A DNA stretch of 64,000 nt, taken from the NCBI GenBank assembly GCA_004154925.1, contig QJNS01000187.1, positions 62,001 through 126,000 on the forward strand, read 5' to 3'. Of this stretch, positions 28,903-38,500 are shown in pieces. Source of the stretch: Monosporascus cannonballus. Its lineage: Eukaryota; Ascomycota; Sordariomycetes; Xylariales. The position numbers and the translations under genes were made by a program. Each line of letters starts with the position of its first letter. Positions within the stretch are counted from its first letter, which is position 1. The notes beneath the pieces were generated by a model that worked only from the letters and a program-made list of their open reading frames with translations, did no database searches and had not been told where the DNA came from.

Positions 28903-28946
<44 letters not shown>

Positions 28947-30097
28947 AATCCATGCTAGTGGTCGTTGATGCTGTTTTATCCCTTGACCAGGAGGACCTCA
29001 ACGAAAAGCTTATCGGTATCAAGAAGATCCCAGGTGGTTCACTCACAGACTCGCTCTTCGTAAACGGTGTTGCATTCAAAAAGACATTCTCATACGCAGG
29101 TTTCGAGCAGCAACCTAAATCCTTCACCAAACCCAAGATTGTGTGCTTAAACGTCGAACTGGAGCTGAAGGCGGAGAAGGATAACGCTGAGGTGCGCGTG
29201 GAGCAGGTGTCAGAGTACCAAGCTATCGTGGATGCCGAATGGCAGATTATCTACAAGAAGCTGGAGGCTTTGTACGAGACTGGTGCAAAGGTGGTCCTGT
29301 CTAAACTTCCTATCGGCGATCTGGCTACGCAATACTTCGCCGATCGCGACATCTTCTGTGCCGGTCGGGTCGCGGCTGAGGATATGGACCGGGTTGTGGA
29401 GGCAACTGGTGCAACCGTCCAGTCTACCTGCTCAGATATTCAGCCCCACCATCTCGGTGTTTGCGGATCCTTTGAAGAGCGGCAAATCGGTGGTGAGCGA
29501 TTCAACTTCTTCGAGGATTGCCCGGAGGCCAAGACCTGCACGCTTGTCCTGCGTGGTGGCGCCGAGCAATTTATTGCTGAAGTCGAGCGATCTCTGCATG
29601 ATGCAATCATGATTGTCAAGCGCGCGATAAAGAACCACATGATCGTGGGTGGCGGCGGCGCATGCGAGATGGAGATCTCGGCCTACCTGCACGGCTTCGC
29701 CGACAAGAACATCCGAGACAAGCAGCAGGGTGTCATAAAGTCGTTCGCGAAGGCGCTCGAGGTCGTCCCGCGACAGCTGTGTGACAACGCCGGCTTCGAC
29801 GCGACCGACATCCTGAACAGGCTGCGGGTCGAGCACCGCAGGGGCAACACCTGGGCTGGCGTCGACTTCACGAACGAGGGTGTGGCGGACATGATGGAGA
29901 AGTTCGTCTGGGAGCCCGCGCTTGTCAAGACCAACGCCATCCAGGCCGCGACGGAGGCTAGCTGCCTGATCCTCGGCGTCGACGAGACGATCCGCAACGA
30001 AGAGAGCCAGCAGCCGCAAGCGCCGGGCAAGCCTCTGCCCCCGGGGGCGGCGCAGAGGGCCCTAAGGGGACGCGGGAGGGGCATGCCGCGACGGTGA
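28193..30097 (+). CDS. cct7: T-complex protein 1 subunit eta (CCT chaperonin, CCT7)
   Basis: A four-exon gene: join(28193..28238, 28324..28490, 28547..28868, 28959..30097), 557 residues, close to the usual size of CCT-eta. The eta subunit is one of eight in the cytosolic TRiC/CCT ring that folds actin, tubulin and other proteins using ATP. Visible group II chaperonin motifs are LGPYGGD (44-50), TNDGAT (63-68) and the ATPase loop GDGTTS (95-100). The C-terminus ends in an [10 protein letters not shown] tail typical of this subunit in filamentous fungi. All three introns have GT...AG borders and plausible branch sites (GCTGAC, GTTGAC, GCTAATC), and exon phases join without a break. The start ATG gives the family N-terminus [16 protein letters not shown]. 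Intron 3 contains a 39-base T run. The gene appears intact and under constraint. Confidence 0.95.
28239..28323 (+). other. cct7 intron 1
   Basis: 85 bases from GTCAGT to a final TAG, with a CGCTGAC branch-like site about 25 bases before the acceptor. It splits a Gly codon. Removing it joins the N-terminal peptide to TDTSQGKGQ, as in the family. Confidence 0.85.
28491..28546 (+). other. cct7 intron 2
   Basis: 56 bases from GTCAGA to TAG with a GTTGAC branch-like site. It lies between codons and joins TVMK to [11 protein letters not shown]. Confidence 0.85.
28869..28958 (+). other. cct7 intron 3, with 39-base T run
   Basis: 90 bases from GTATGT to TAG with a GCTAATC branch-like site near 28,944. 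It splits a Met codon (A|TG) and joins NTDFFTK to MVVDAVLS. Positions 28,905-28,943 are an uninterrupted T39 tract immediately before the branch site. Homopolymers of this length are error-prone, so the exact count may be wrong. Confidence 0.85.
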
Positions 30098-30310
30098 GCG
30101 CGTTCGGTGGACGCGTCGTGTGCCTGAAAGAGGGGGGCGCCGCTGTCTGGTGCCATGATACCTAAAAGTAGATGCTCGGGTATGCATGCCGTGAATAGAC
30201 AAGCTGGCGTTAGAAGCGCTATCCGTCCCAAAGATCACTCGATCTAACTTGTGGGGTCCCATGTCTAGCACTCGTTCTAGACGTGCCGAGCTTCAGTTAT
30301 ATAGTGTGTG

Positions 30311-31265
30311 ATGCTAGGAAACCTCCATGACAGTGACGTCTATACTCTTCGTGTCGGGGTTCCCTATAAAATAATCAAGCGTTTATTCAATTAGGTGTCA
30401 TATATAACAGGAGGCGCTTCACTCAACGGGAAGATCCAACTAGTAGACCGAGGAAGCATTGGTAAGTGCGCCGTAACTAAACATGTCGTCAATGTGCGGT
30501 ATCTCGATTGCGGCGTAGCCGGGGCTTGGCTGACTCGTTCGCCACGTGCAGCTCCTATTCCGCTCCTGTCTCTCCTATAAGGATCTGGTCGGCCAAGCCG
30601 ATCCATATGTGGGGTCGGGTATATCTTCAGAGTTTACATTCCATCTCCGAGACTGTAGTAATCTATCCTAGTTTTCATTCTGTCTGTACCCCTATAGCAT
30701 ATCATTCCGAGATTCTGTCGCGACTCTGGCGGTCCTTATATTTAGCGGCGAATGCGATAAACACATCACGGTCCATTTCATACGCCAAGATGGCACAACG
30801 AGGAGGCACTTACATGGCTTCGGCGGGTATTATTCTCTCGTTTCCTAACTCTAATTATATTCCCTGTTCTGTACCTATGAAGCAGACTAACCCACGCGCC
30901 TAGGGCCCGGCATCGCCGCCCCGCCGCGCCCGAATCCGCCTCCCGAGCCAACAGCCCCCTCCACCGCCACGAGGACGGTCATCGCCAGGGGGGGGACAAA
31001 AGGGAAGGACGAGGAGCAGGAGCAGGAGCAGTGGGAGCTCGTGCCGCGCCCTAAAACCGAGGCCGACGAGACGGGTTCTACTGATTCGTGGTCGCCTGCC
31101 CACCGCCTGTCTAGCCGCTTCGGCGTCCTGCTCGGCTGGGGCCGGTGGGATTTCACGCTGTTTAGCTACCTTGCTTTCCACAGATCCCAGGCTGCCATAT
31201 ACATATCCCTCCTTCCTTACAGTTGCATAACTGCATATGGACAACCCACAGTCCTCCCGCTTTAG
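30311..31265 (+). pseudogene. Possible broken spliced gene of unknown family
   Basis: Reading from the ATG at 30,311, the frame gives a peptide containing LHDSDVYTLRVGVPYK, meets a TAG at 30,392-30,394, then continues in frame with ITGGASLNGKIQLVDRGSIG. This ends exactly at a good donor (GTAAGT at 30,462). A strong branch-plus-acceptor (ACTAAC near 30,884; CCTAG ending 30,903) is followed by a GC-rich, Pro- and Glu-rich reading frame that joins in the correct phase. That frame runs to a TAG at 31,263-31,265. The implied intron (442 bases) is long for a fungus. I do not recognise the family. Either the gene is broken by one stop or the model is wrong. Confidence 0.3.
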
Positions 31266-31282
31266 ACATCACTCAAATTAGT

Positions 31283-31709
31283 ATGGCACCACACCGGGAA
31301 GAAGATGGTAAAAACTTGATCTGCCTATGTTACCAGGGCCTAATCTCTGGGGATGACATAAGCAAGTTTTCCCGGCGGGACAAGCAATCAGATGTGAGTC
31401 TGTGTACAAGAGACTCCGCAAAGCCTGACACGCCGCTACCGCGGAATCGGAAATGGACCGAGGAGGATGAGGACAAGTTAGTCGCTTTACGGCGTGCGGG
31501 TTCTTTCTCACGACAATGTAGTTGCATGGCATCTCAGCCGTGTAACAAAGCTGTCTGGTGACCTCATTTTCAAAGCTAACACCCCAATCAATTTCCCAAT
31601 CCGTTCTTACTTTCCGCAAACGACATCTAGTTGCTGCGACGTATATCAGACTAGGGCGAGGGAATACCCACCCATGCACTTTTACCCACGGACCCGTGGG
31701 GTCTCGTAG
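31283..31709 (+). pseudogene. Myb/SANT-like DNA-binding protein fragment, frameshifted
   Basis: From the ATG at 31,283 the frame reads KNLICLCYQGLISGDDISKF, then SRRDKQ, which resembles a decayed SANT repeat (L..L..QGLSW.DIA..F..R). It then reads RKWTEEDEDKLVALRRAG, a clear start of a second Myb/SANT helix pair. After RRAG the similarity moves to another frame (LSHDNVVAWHLSRVTKL), which suggests a small indel near 31,497. No further domain is seen and the sequence runs into repeats. It is probably a fragment of a small fungal Myb-like gene at the island edge. Confidence 0.4.
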
Positions 31710-31850
31710 GTAACGCGGAATTCCTACGGTTTGCCCGTAGAAATTTTCTAAAATTCAAAAATATCGACGGGTTACCTATAAGAATTTCATATTATTTATC
31801 GGATACCCGTAAAGTTTTTCAAAATATAAAAATATTTACGAATTACTGTT
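31684..31850. repeat. Inverted repeat and diverged tandem units at the island edge
   Basis: An inverted repeat CCCACG...CGTGGG lies at 31,685-31,700. It is followed by two diverged copies of a block starting CCCGTA(G/A)A, near 31,730 and 31,807, about 75 bases apart. It could be the end of a DNA transposon or a decayed satellite; neither can be shown. Confidence 0.35.
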
Positions 31851-32056
31851 TGTAAGATAATGGACAGCTGTGAGCTGGGTAAGGTGATCTCCGACCAGTT
31901 GCAAAGCGTATTCCAAGAAGTAAGTATATTAGGTTATTTCCATCTGGCGTTTCCTACTAGCTGCCAGATGGTGGATTTATATTAGTAAGTGGGTCGGTGG
32001 CTAATCGGTAATTAGTCGGTTACCAGCCTTATCCTTATAAGGGCTATTTTCTTATA
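31851..32056 (+). mobile_element. Miniature TG...CA (LTR-like) insertion, copy 1
   Basis: 206 bases beginning TGTAAGATAATGGACAGC and ending TTATA (TCACA in copy 2). It is collinear with 61,766-61,972, which has a clean target-site duplication. It contains a hairpin CCATCTGGC (31,940-31,948) with GCCAGATGG (31,963-31,971). No coding capacity. Its flanks (CTGTT and ATTTC) do not match, so this copy may be one end of something larger or may have lost its duplication. It is less AT-shifted than its surroundings. Confidence 0.6.
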
Positions 32057-32509
32057 ATTTCTCCTTTTTCTTAAGCTGTTAATCCTTAATAATATTATTA
32101 TGTAATACGTTTCGCAGATCTGGTTATATATACTTGCCGATAATTTACCGTTATATTATGTTATAAATAATTACCGTAATAATTAATACGTGCCGTATTA
32201 TATAATTTATTATATTTCGTTTAATTTTTTATTATAATCCGTTTTTTAATCCTATTTTTTTATCTTTTTTTTTGAAGTTATATTTTTATTTTTTTCTTTA
32301 TATATATTTCGTTCTGTTTTTCGGTTTTTTTATTTTTATTTTGCGTTTTCCGTTTATTCTGCGTATAATTTCCGTTCGTTATATTTTTTTTCGTTAGGAG
32401 TTCCAAAAAAATAATATTTTGAAATTAATAATAACTGGAATTTCTTTTAATATTATTCACTTAACGCCGAAAATAAAATAAATATTAATCGTATTACCGA
32501 TAGTAATAA
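32057..32509. other. AT-rich spacer
   Basis: About 450 bases of T-rich sequence between the miniature insertion and the first Gypsy LTR. No gene or recognisable repeat is seen. Confidence 0.5.
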
Positions 32510-32933
32510 TGCGACGGCTAGGGGGTTTAACCAACTATTAAACCTTAGTCGTACAGGTTTATATCAGCAGGAATATCGTAAGAATCTGAACAATAGATAT
32601 AGTAATCGTATTACGTTTCGTAATACTAAGGGTACCTTGGGTAACGATGTTATAATACAAGCTAAAGCTATCTAAATTATGGGAATAATAAGCATATATA
32701 TCTTTTCATAAATCCCGTTAAATCTCTTAAATTACTCCGGATCTATATGAGATAACTGCATAGATCTCGTTAAATCCCTTGGATTACTCCGGATCTATAT
32801 CGGATAACTGCATGGATCCCGTTAAATCCTTTGGATCTCTTCGAATCCATATTACATAATTTCGACCTACTTAAATTCTGTTTCGGTTATCGAATAACCG
32901 TTTCCGAAACCCTCCCTTAGTTAGGTTATAATA
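32510..32933 (-). repeat. Left (3') LTR of Gypsy copy C
   Basis: Starts TGCGACGGCTAGG and ends GGTTATAATA, matching TGTGACGG...ATAACA of the solo LTR at 63,186-63,521. It is longer than the other family members because of a tandem 52-base repeat inside it. Confidence 0.75.
32710..32850. repeat. 52-bp tandem repeat inside an LTR
   Basis: Units at 32,710-32,761 and 32,762-32,813 and a partial third from 32,814. They share CGTTAAATC, TTACTCCGGATCTATAT and GATAACTGCAT. In a minus-strand element this lies in the U3-side half of the LTR, where promoter and enhancer sequences usually are. Confidence 0.75.
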
Positions 32934-33189
32934 TGATTTTTCTTTTCCCTAAATCTTGCTCTTAAGATTTTTTTTGATAAGCTTTTTTCCTATCCGTTAC
33001 TATATCTAACCGAATCGCTAAAAATCGCAAACGTATTAATTAAAAGAAAAGGCATAACGCTTAAATTTATTTCGTTTTTAATTTTGGTTTCCAAATTATA
33101 CCTTATACACTTTATTTCCGCGTTAGTAATAATTACACTATATCGGATAATATAACGCGTTATTAATAATATATCCTGAAAAAATGCTA

Positions 33190-33560
33190 TTACGATAATT
33201 TCGGTATTTCCCTTTTTTCCCTAAATAAGATTAATAAAGAAATAAAACGTTTTCGATCCGAACAACTTTTTGCCGGTTAATATTTGCGTAATATTTATTA
33301 AAAATTATTAACGATATTTCGTCGTTTAAAGGAAATGTTATTTCGGCTAAAACGCCTTTATATTTAACAAAATCTATTTCGTAAAGAAATATCGAAATAA
33401 TTAACTGGGGTTTTTAATCTTTAAACGAATTAAAAGAATAAAAAAAGACCGATCGCCTAATAACAGAACGCGAACGCCTAAAAACTAAATTCCGCGCCGT
33501 ATTTCCCGAATGGTCCTATTTTTCAAATTCTATTATAAACGTAAACTGGGACGTAATCAT
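33190..33560 (+). pseudogene. Antisense coiled-coil ORF remnant in copy C
   Basis: The plus strand, opposite to the element's gag-pol, reads as a protein ending with LNELKE, then KKTDRLITERERLKTKFRAV and SNSIINVNWDVI, with a few stops. The charged, heptad-like part and the Trp/Asp-containing end match the equivalent frames in D, E and the plus-strand element. Function unknown. Confidence 0.5.
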
Positions 33561-33589
33561 TTTTAGGGGTTCCGCCGTTATTAATAAAA

Positions 33590-33730
33590 GTTTTTCAATA
33601 GGCGCTGAGCACTAATAAGATTTTTGGCGGGTTTCCAGGTATTCTCGAAATCCGGGTACTTTTTCCACCTAATTAAGTACTGGGTAAATCCGTCTTATTT
33701 TCGTATATAGAAAATTCTTTCCATTTCGTA
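33590..33730 (-). pseudogene. Chromodomain end of pol, copy C
   Basis: Minus-strand translation gives QYLI(R)WKKYPDF(E)NTWKPAKNLI, the chromodomain that ends chromovirus integrase. Chromodomains in this position target insertion to heterochromatin in studied chromoviruses. It is followed by a stop and the antisense frame. Confidence 0.65.
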
Positions 33731-34228
33731 TACTTATCCGTCTTTTACCTCCATATCGTTTTATGCCGAATGCACTTTGATTATATTCGTTATTAAGTCG
33801 AATAAGAAAACGTAAAAAATTAAATGGAATTTAATTTTTAATGGAAAGTCCAATTAATAATTATTTTTTAAGATTTTCTTAATAATTTTGTATGAACCGA
33901 TATACTTAAAATCGAATTTTTTGTTAGGTCGTTTTGTTTAAATGTTTTTAGTAATAAGAAAAACTATTTCCCTTTTTTCGAAAATTAATCCCATTAATCT
34001 TTTTTGGTTGTAATATTTGCTTTTTTAGTTACGTACGAATTTTAATTCTATCTTTATTTCCTGGTGTAATTGTCGTAATTTTTCTAACGTAAGAATTATT
34101 TTGATATTAATTGGACCGTTATCGCGTACTTTTTTGTAAATCTTTAGCGTAAAACCAAAATTTGCATTTGCTGGTATTATTTTAATGCTTTTGTAATAGC
34201 TGGTATTATAAGCTAATTATGCGATTCG

Positions 34229-34604
34229 TATGTCGGCTAGGCGGTTTAACCAACTATTGAACCTTAATCGTACGGGTTTATATTAGTAGAAGTATCGTGG
34301 AAATCTGAGCAATAAATATAGTAATCGTATTACGTTTCGTAATTCCAAAGGTGCCTTAGGTAACGATATTATATTGCAAACTAAAGCTATGTAAACCATG
34401 GAAATAATAAACGTATATATCCTTTTTCTTCTTAACTTAATTACTTAGAATTATACGACTGGTAGTAATTATAATAGTTTAGGATTACCTTTGATTACTG
34501 CTAATCACTGGCCTGGCAATAATTACCGTTACGTAACCCGTAAGGTGGTCTATGTAATCCTTGTTTAACCGTTCCTTAAAGCCGAAGTTTGTTAAGTCAT
34601 AACA
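34229..34604 (-). repeat. Left (3') LTR of Gypsy copy D
   Basis: 376 bases from TATGTCGGCTAGG to GTCATAACA. The internal side begins with the pyrimidine-rich complement of the polypurine tract (TTTTCTTTTCCCT near 34,609). Confidence 0.85.
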
Positions 34605-34689
34605 CGATTTTCTTTTCCCTAAAATTTTGCTCTCAAGAATTTTTTCATTTTTTTTTCTCCGTTTAGTAAATAACCCTTTTTTTGTTTCC

Positions 34690-35545
34690 AGTTATGTCGT
34701 CTCGTATGTCCAAGATTCGTCGTATGTTACGACCTGGTCACCCGTAAGAGCTCTAGAGTATGTATGCAGCTGTAAGCACCAGGATGATTGCTACAATTGC
34801 GATCATTCCACCGATCTTTTGCCCTGGTGGCGTGATGGTCCGGTGCAGCCATAACATCGTGTTCCTCGTTTTTCTACTGTACGTCAAGCTAACCTCGTAA
34901 AAACCTTTAATGAATTCGGGTACGAAAGTATGCCATATTGTTATTGTTTTTCGAAAAACTTAAAGTGTAAAATGATAAAAACTATTTCGAAATATAAGGA
35001 ATATATTAACCGAAATCGGTCTTATAATTATACCGGCTTACCACCTGTTTTGGAAAATATTTGTCGGAAGTATTAACGTTTAAAACGTAAAAAAGTATTT
35101 GCCGAAAAGCAAGTATTAAAGTTTTAACGGCTTTATTTTAAGGTTTAACGTTCTTATTAAAAAGGAATAAATAACACTTTTTTTTCTTTTATTCGTCTGC
35201 GTAAACAAAAAACGTTAATTTGTTCCAAAAATATTACTATAGTATAATATAGGTGTGAGATAACGAGGATGCGACGCTAGCCACAATATCAAAAGATCAG
35301 CAATTCCAAACCCCAATTGGGATTGGGACACCCTAATCCACCTTATAAAGATTAGCTGTGCATATAATCACAATAGGCTTTAATTATTAAACTAATTAGA
35401 AAAACAAAAACGTCGGGAACAAAAGCAATTGGAGGCCGCCGTTACGACTGCTACGTTAACGCAGGCCTCGGCCGATTGGCCCGATATCCCGGCTACCAAC
35501 TGGTTGGCCGTTAATTGAGATATGCCAGTTGTTGTTGGTAAAAAT
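34690..35545 (+). pseudogene. Antisense Cys-cluster/coiled-coil ORF of copy D (decayed)
   Basis: On the strand opposite to pol, between the chromodomain and the 3' LTR. The first 170 bases are GC-balanced and give EYVCSCKHQDDCYNCDHSTD, then WWRDGPVQP. After a stop the frame continues with PYCYCFSKNLKCKMIK, a second Cys cluster, then a Lys/Arg/Glu-rich coiled-coil stretch with RLRKQK. The end is acidic and Trp-containing (EAAVTTATLTQASADWPDIP). A similar Cys cluster plus coiled coil is found on the antisense strand of the element at 54,375-61,108. Such short proteins recur in fungal genomes, to my knowledge without a known function. Broken by stops here. Confidence 0.55.
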
Positions 35546-35554
35546 TCTGTAATA

Positions 35555-38500
35555 AACGTTGGGCGCCAATAAGGTTTTTGGCAGGTTCCAAAATGTTCTC
35601 GGAGTCCGGGTGCTTTTTTTACTTAATCAGGTACTGGGTAAATCCGTTTTATTTTCGTATATCAAGGATTTTTTCCACTTCGTATACTTATCCGTCTTTT
35701 ACTTTTATGTCGTTTTATGCCATATGCACCTTAATTATATTCATTATTAATTCGAATAAATAAACGTAAAGAATTAAATAAAATTTAATTTTTAATGGGA
35801 ATTTTAATTAATAAATACGTTTTGAGATTTTTTTCATAATTTTATATGTACTAATATATTTAAAATCGAGTTTTTCGCTAAATTATTTTATTTAAATATT
35901 TTTGATAATAAGGAAAATTATTTCTATTTTTTAAAGTATTGTTTTTTTAATTGTTTTTAATTATATTATTTAATTATTTAATTAAGTACGATTTTTATTT
36001 TTATTTTTAATTTTTTAATGTAATTATCGTATATATTTTAAGATAAAAATTATTTTGATATTAATTAAATTATCGTTATGTATGTTTTTGTAAATATTTA
36101 AAATAAAACCAGCATTTGTATTTATTAATATTAATTTAATATTTTCGTAATAATTAATATTATAAATTAATTAAATAATAAGTAAATTTTTGAATTTAAT
36201 TACTTTATTTATAATTAATATAATATCGTATATAAGATTTTAAAATTTAATTTATCCATTTTATTTATTTATTTAAAATGTAAATACGTTAAATAACTTA
36301 TAATTTAGGCCGATTTATGTTATAAAGCTTGACCAAAACTTCAATACGAATATTAAACCTCTGTTTAAAATAACTTTCATTAATACTCCGTATATATTAA
36401 AATATATGTTTCTAAAAAATATATGTTATTTATTTGATATTTATATCCTTATAGTATAATAAAATATAAAAGAATTTCGTAAATCGGTTAACGATTACCA
36501 AAATATTATTATAATATATTGTTATAATTAAAACTTTTGATATAACAAATTTAATAATAAAATCGAATATAATTAATTATTATAGTTACTGTATAACTAA
36601 TAATAACTGTAATTTTTTATATAGCTTATATCGTCGAGATTTGGTTTTAACGTAAATATTGTATTATTATATAATTTTTTATATCGTTAAATTTATTCTA
36701 AAAAAGGAATATATGCATTAAAACCGTTTTAAGGTTTTATGAATCCCTAGAAATACGTATAACTAATATTTATATATATTTTATATTAAATCTTTCCAGT
36801 ATTTTTTTAAAGTTTATATCTTATATATTTTTAATCTTTTAAAAAACCATACTTATATAATTAAATCTTTTAATATATATCAAAAGATCTTATTTAAAAT
36901 GTCGTAATTTATCGCGGCGGTAAATATCTTTTTATAATAATATCGAAAATTATATAGCTAGTTTTAACCAATTTTCTTTCGAAATTTAATTATTTATTTA
37001 AAATATTCATTTTATCATCTTCTAAATTTTTCTTATAAATAATAACGAAAGCGAAATTCCCCAATTATTCCTTATAACGAAATTATCGTCCGATAAATTT
37101 TTTTAATCATAATAAATAGGGTAAAATTTTAATAATTTATATAAATTTTATCCTAGTATAAATTTTCTTTTAGAAAATGTTTAGAGTTTTGAAATACTAT
37201 AATAATAATTATAAATGTAGTATTTAAAATGCCGCAATTAAATTTGGCTTTTTCTAATTCATATAAAAAAATACAATATGGTATAATTTACTTTAATTAT
37301 TTCGTTATCCGATTATTACGTTTAATATATAATCGCAATATCTGTTTTTACATTAACCGAATAATTTAAATCGTACATAATTAATATTAATTCGTTAATA
37401 ATTATATTCTTAAGATTCTAAGTCGCTCTTTTCATATTTAACGTTCATTTAAACTTTTTTTCGTAAAGTTTATTAAAGATATAGTTGTTTTATTAAAATT
37501 TCGAATAAAGTTTCTATAATAATTAGCAAATTTAAAAAATATTTAGACTTTTTAATTATTATTAATATTGGGTATGTTATAATTATAACGATTTTCTTAA
37601 ATTTTATATTAGTATATCTTAAAATAAAAATATGTTAAAATATTTTATTATTTATTCATAAAATTAACTGTTTTCTGCATTAATAAATACTTTTACGTTT
37701 TATAAACCTTAAAAAACTTTATAAATATATCCTGTATATACTTTTTCCGTTTTTTTAAAAAAATAAAATATTATCAGAAAAACGAATAACAAAAATATTA
37801 AGATATTTTTACAATATACAATTTATTATTCGTTAAAAGACTATGAGTACATTCGTAAATTTAATTAATATAATTAAATATTTAAATAATCCGTATTTCA
37901 TTTTAAAAATTATTTTCTATTCGTATCCTTTTTTAATATTAATAAGGTTATATTTATTTTTAAAATCGAATGTTATAAAATATTTAATTTCGTAAAATTT
38001 GTTTTTTATTTCCGTTATTAAAAATAATAATATTCGATTTTTAATAATAATATTATTTAATTATCAATGATTAATCATAAATCGCAATTCTCCATTTTTC
38101 GTAGATACGAAAATATAAGGTATATTATTAATAACTTCGAAATTCGAATTAATTTTTTATAGCCGATTTTCTAGGTATTTTCTAACCGTATGTAATTCGT
38201 TTCCATTAAGGTTATAAATAAGGTAAAATTTCGTTAAAAATCTTTTTTTAAAAATTATCTTATAATTTTACTCGCTATATTTTAGTAATTTCGTATCAAA
38301 TCTTTTCTTAAAAAGTCACTTATATTTATAATAATAGAGTAATATATTAATTAAAAATTTTAATTTGTAAGGTTATTATTTTAAATCGTTATTTAATTAC
38401 TTTAATTCCTCTTTAATAATAATAACGATACATCGTATTTTTCTTTAATATCCGTTTTGTTTTATTTTATCCCTTTGGGTAATAAAATTTTTATTATATC

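Noticed and set aside
29432..30019. 195-codon minus-strand open frame inside cct7
   Set aside because: It lies entirely antisense to a conserved exon with strong GC3 bias, which commonly creates long shadow frames.
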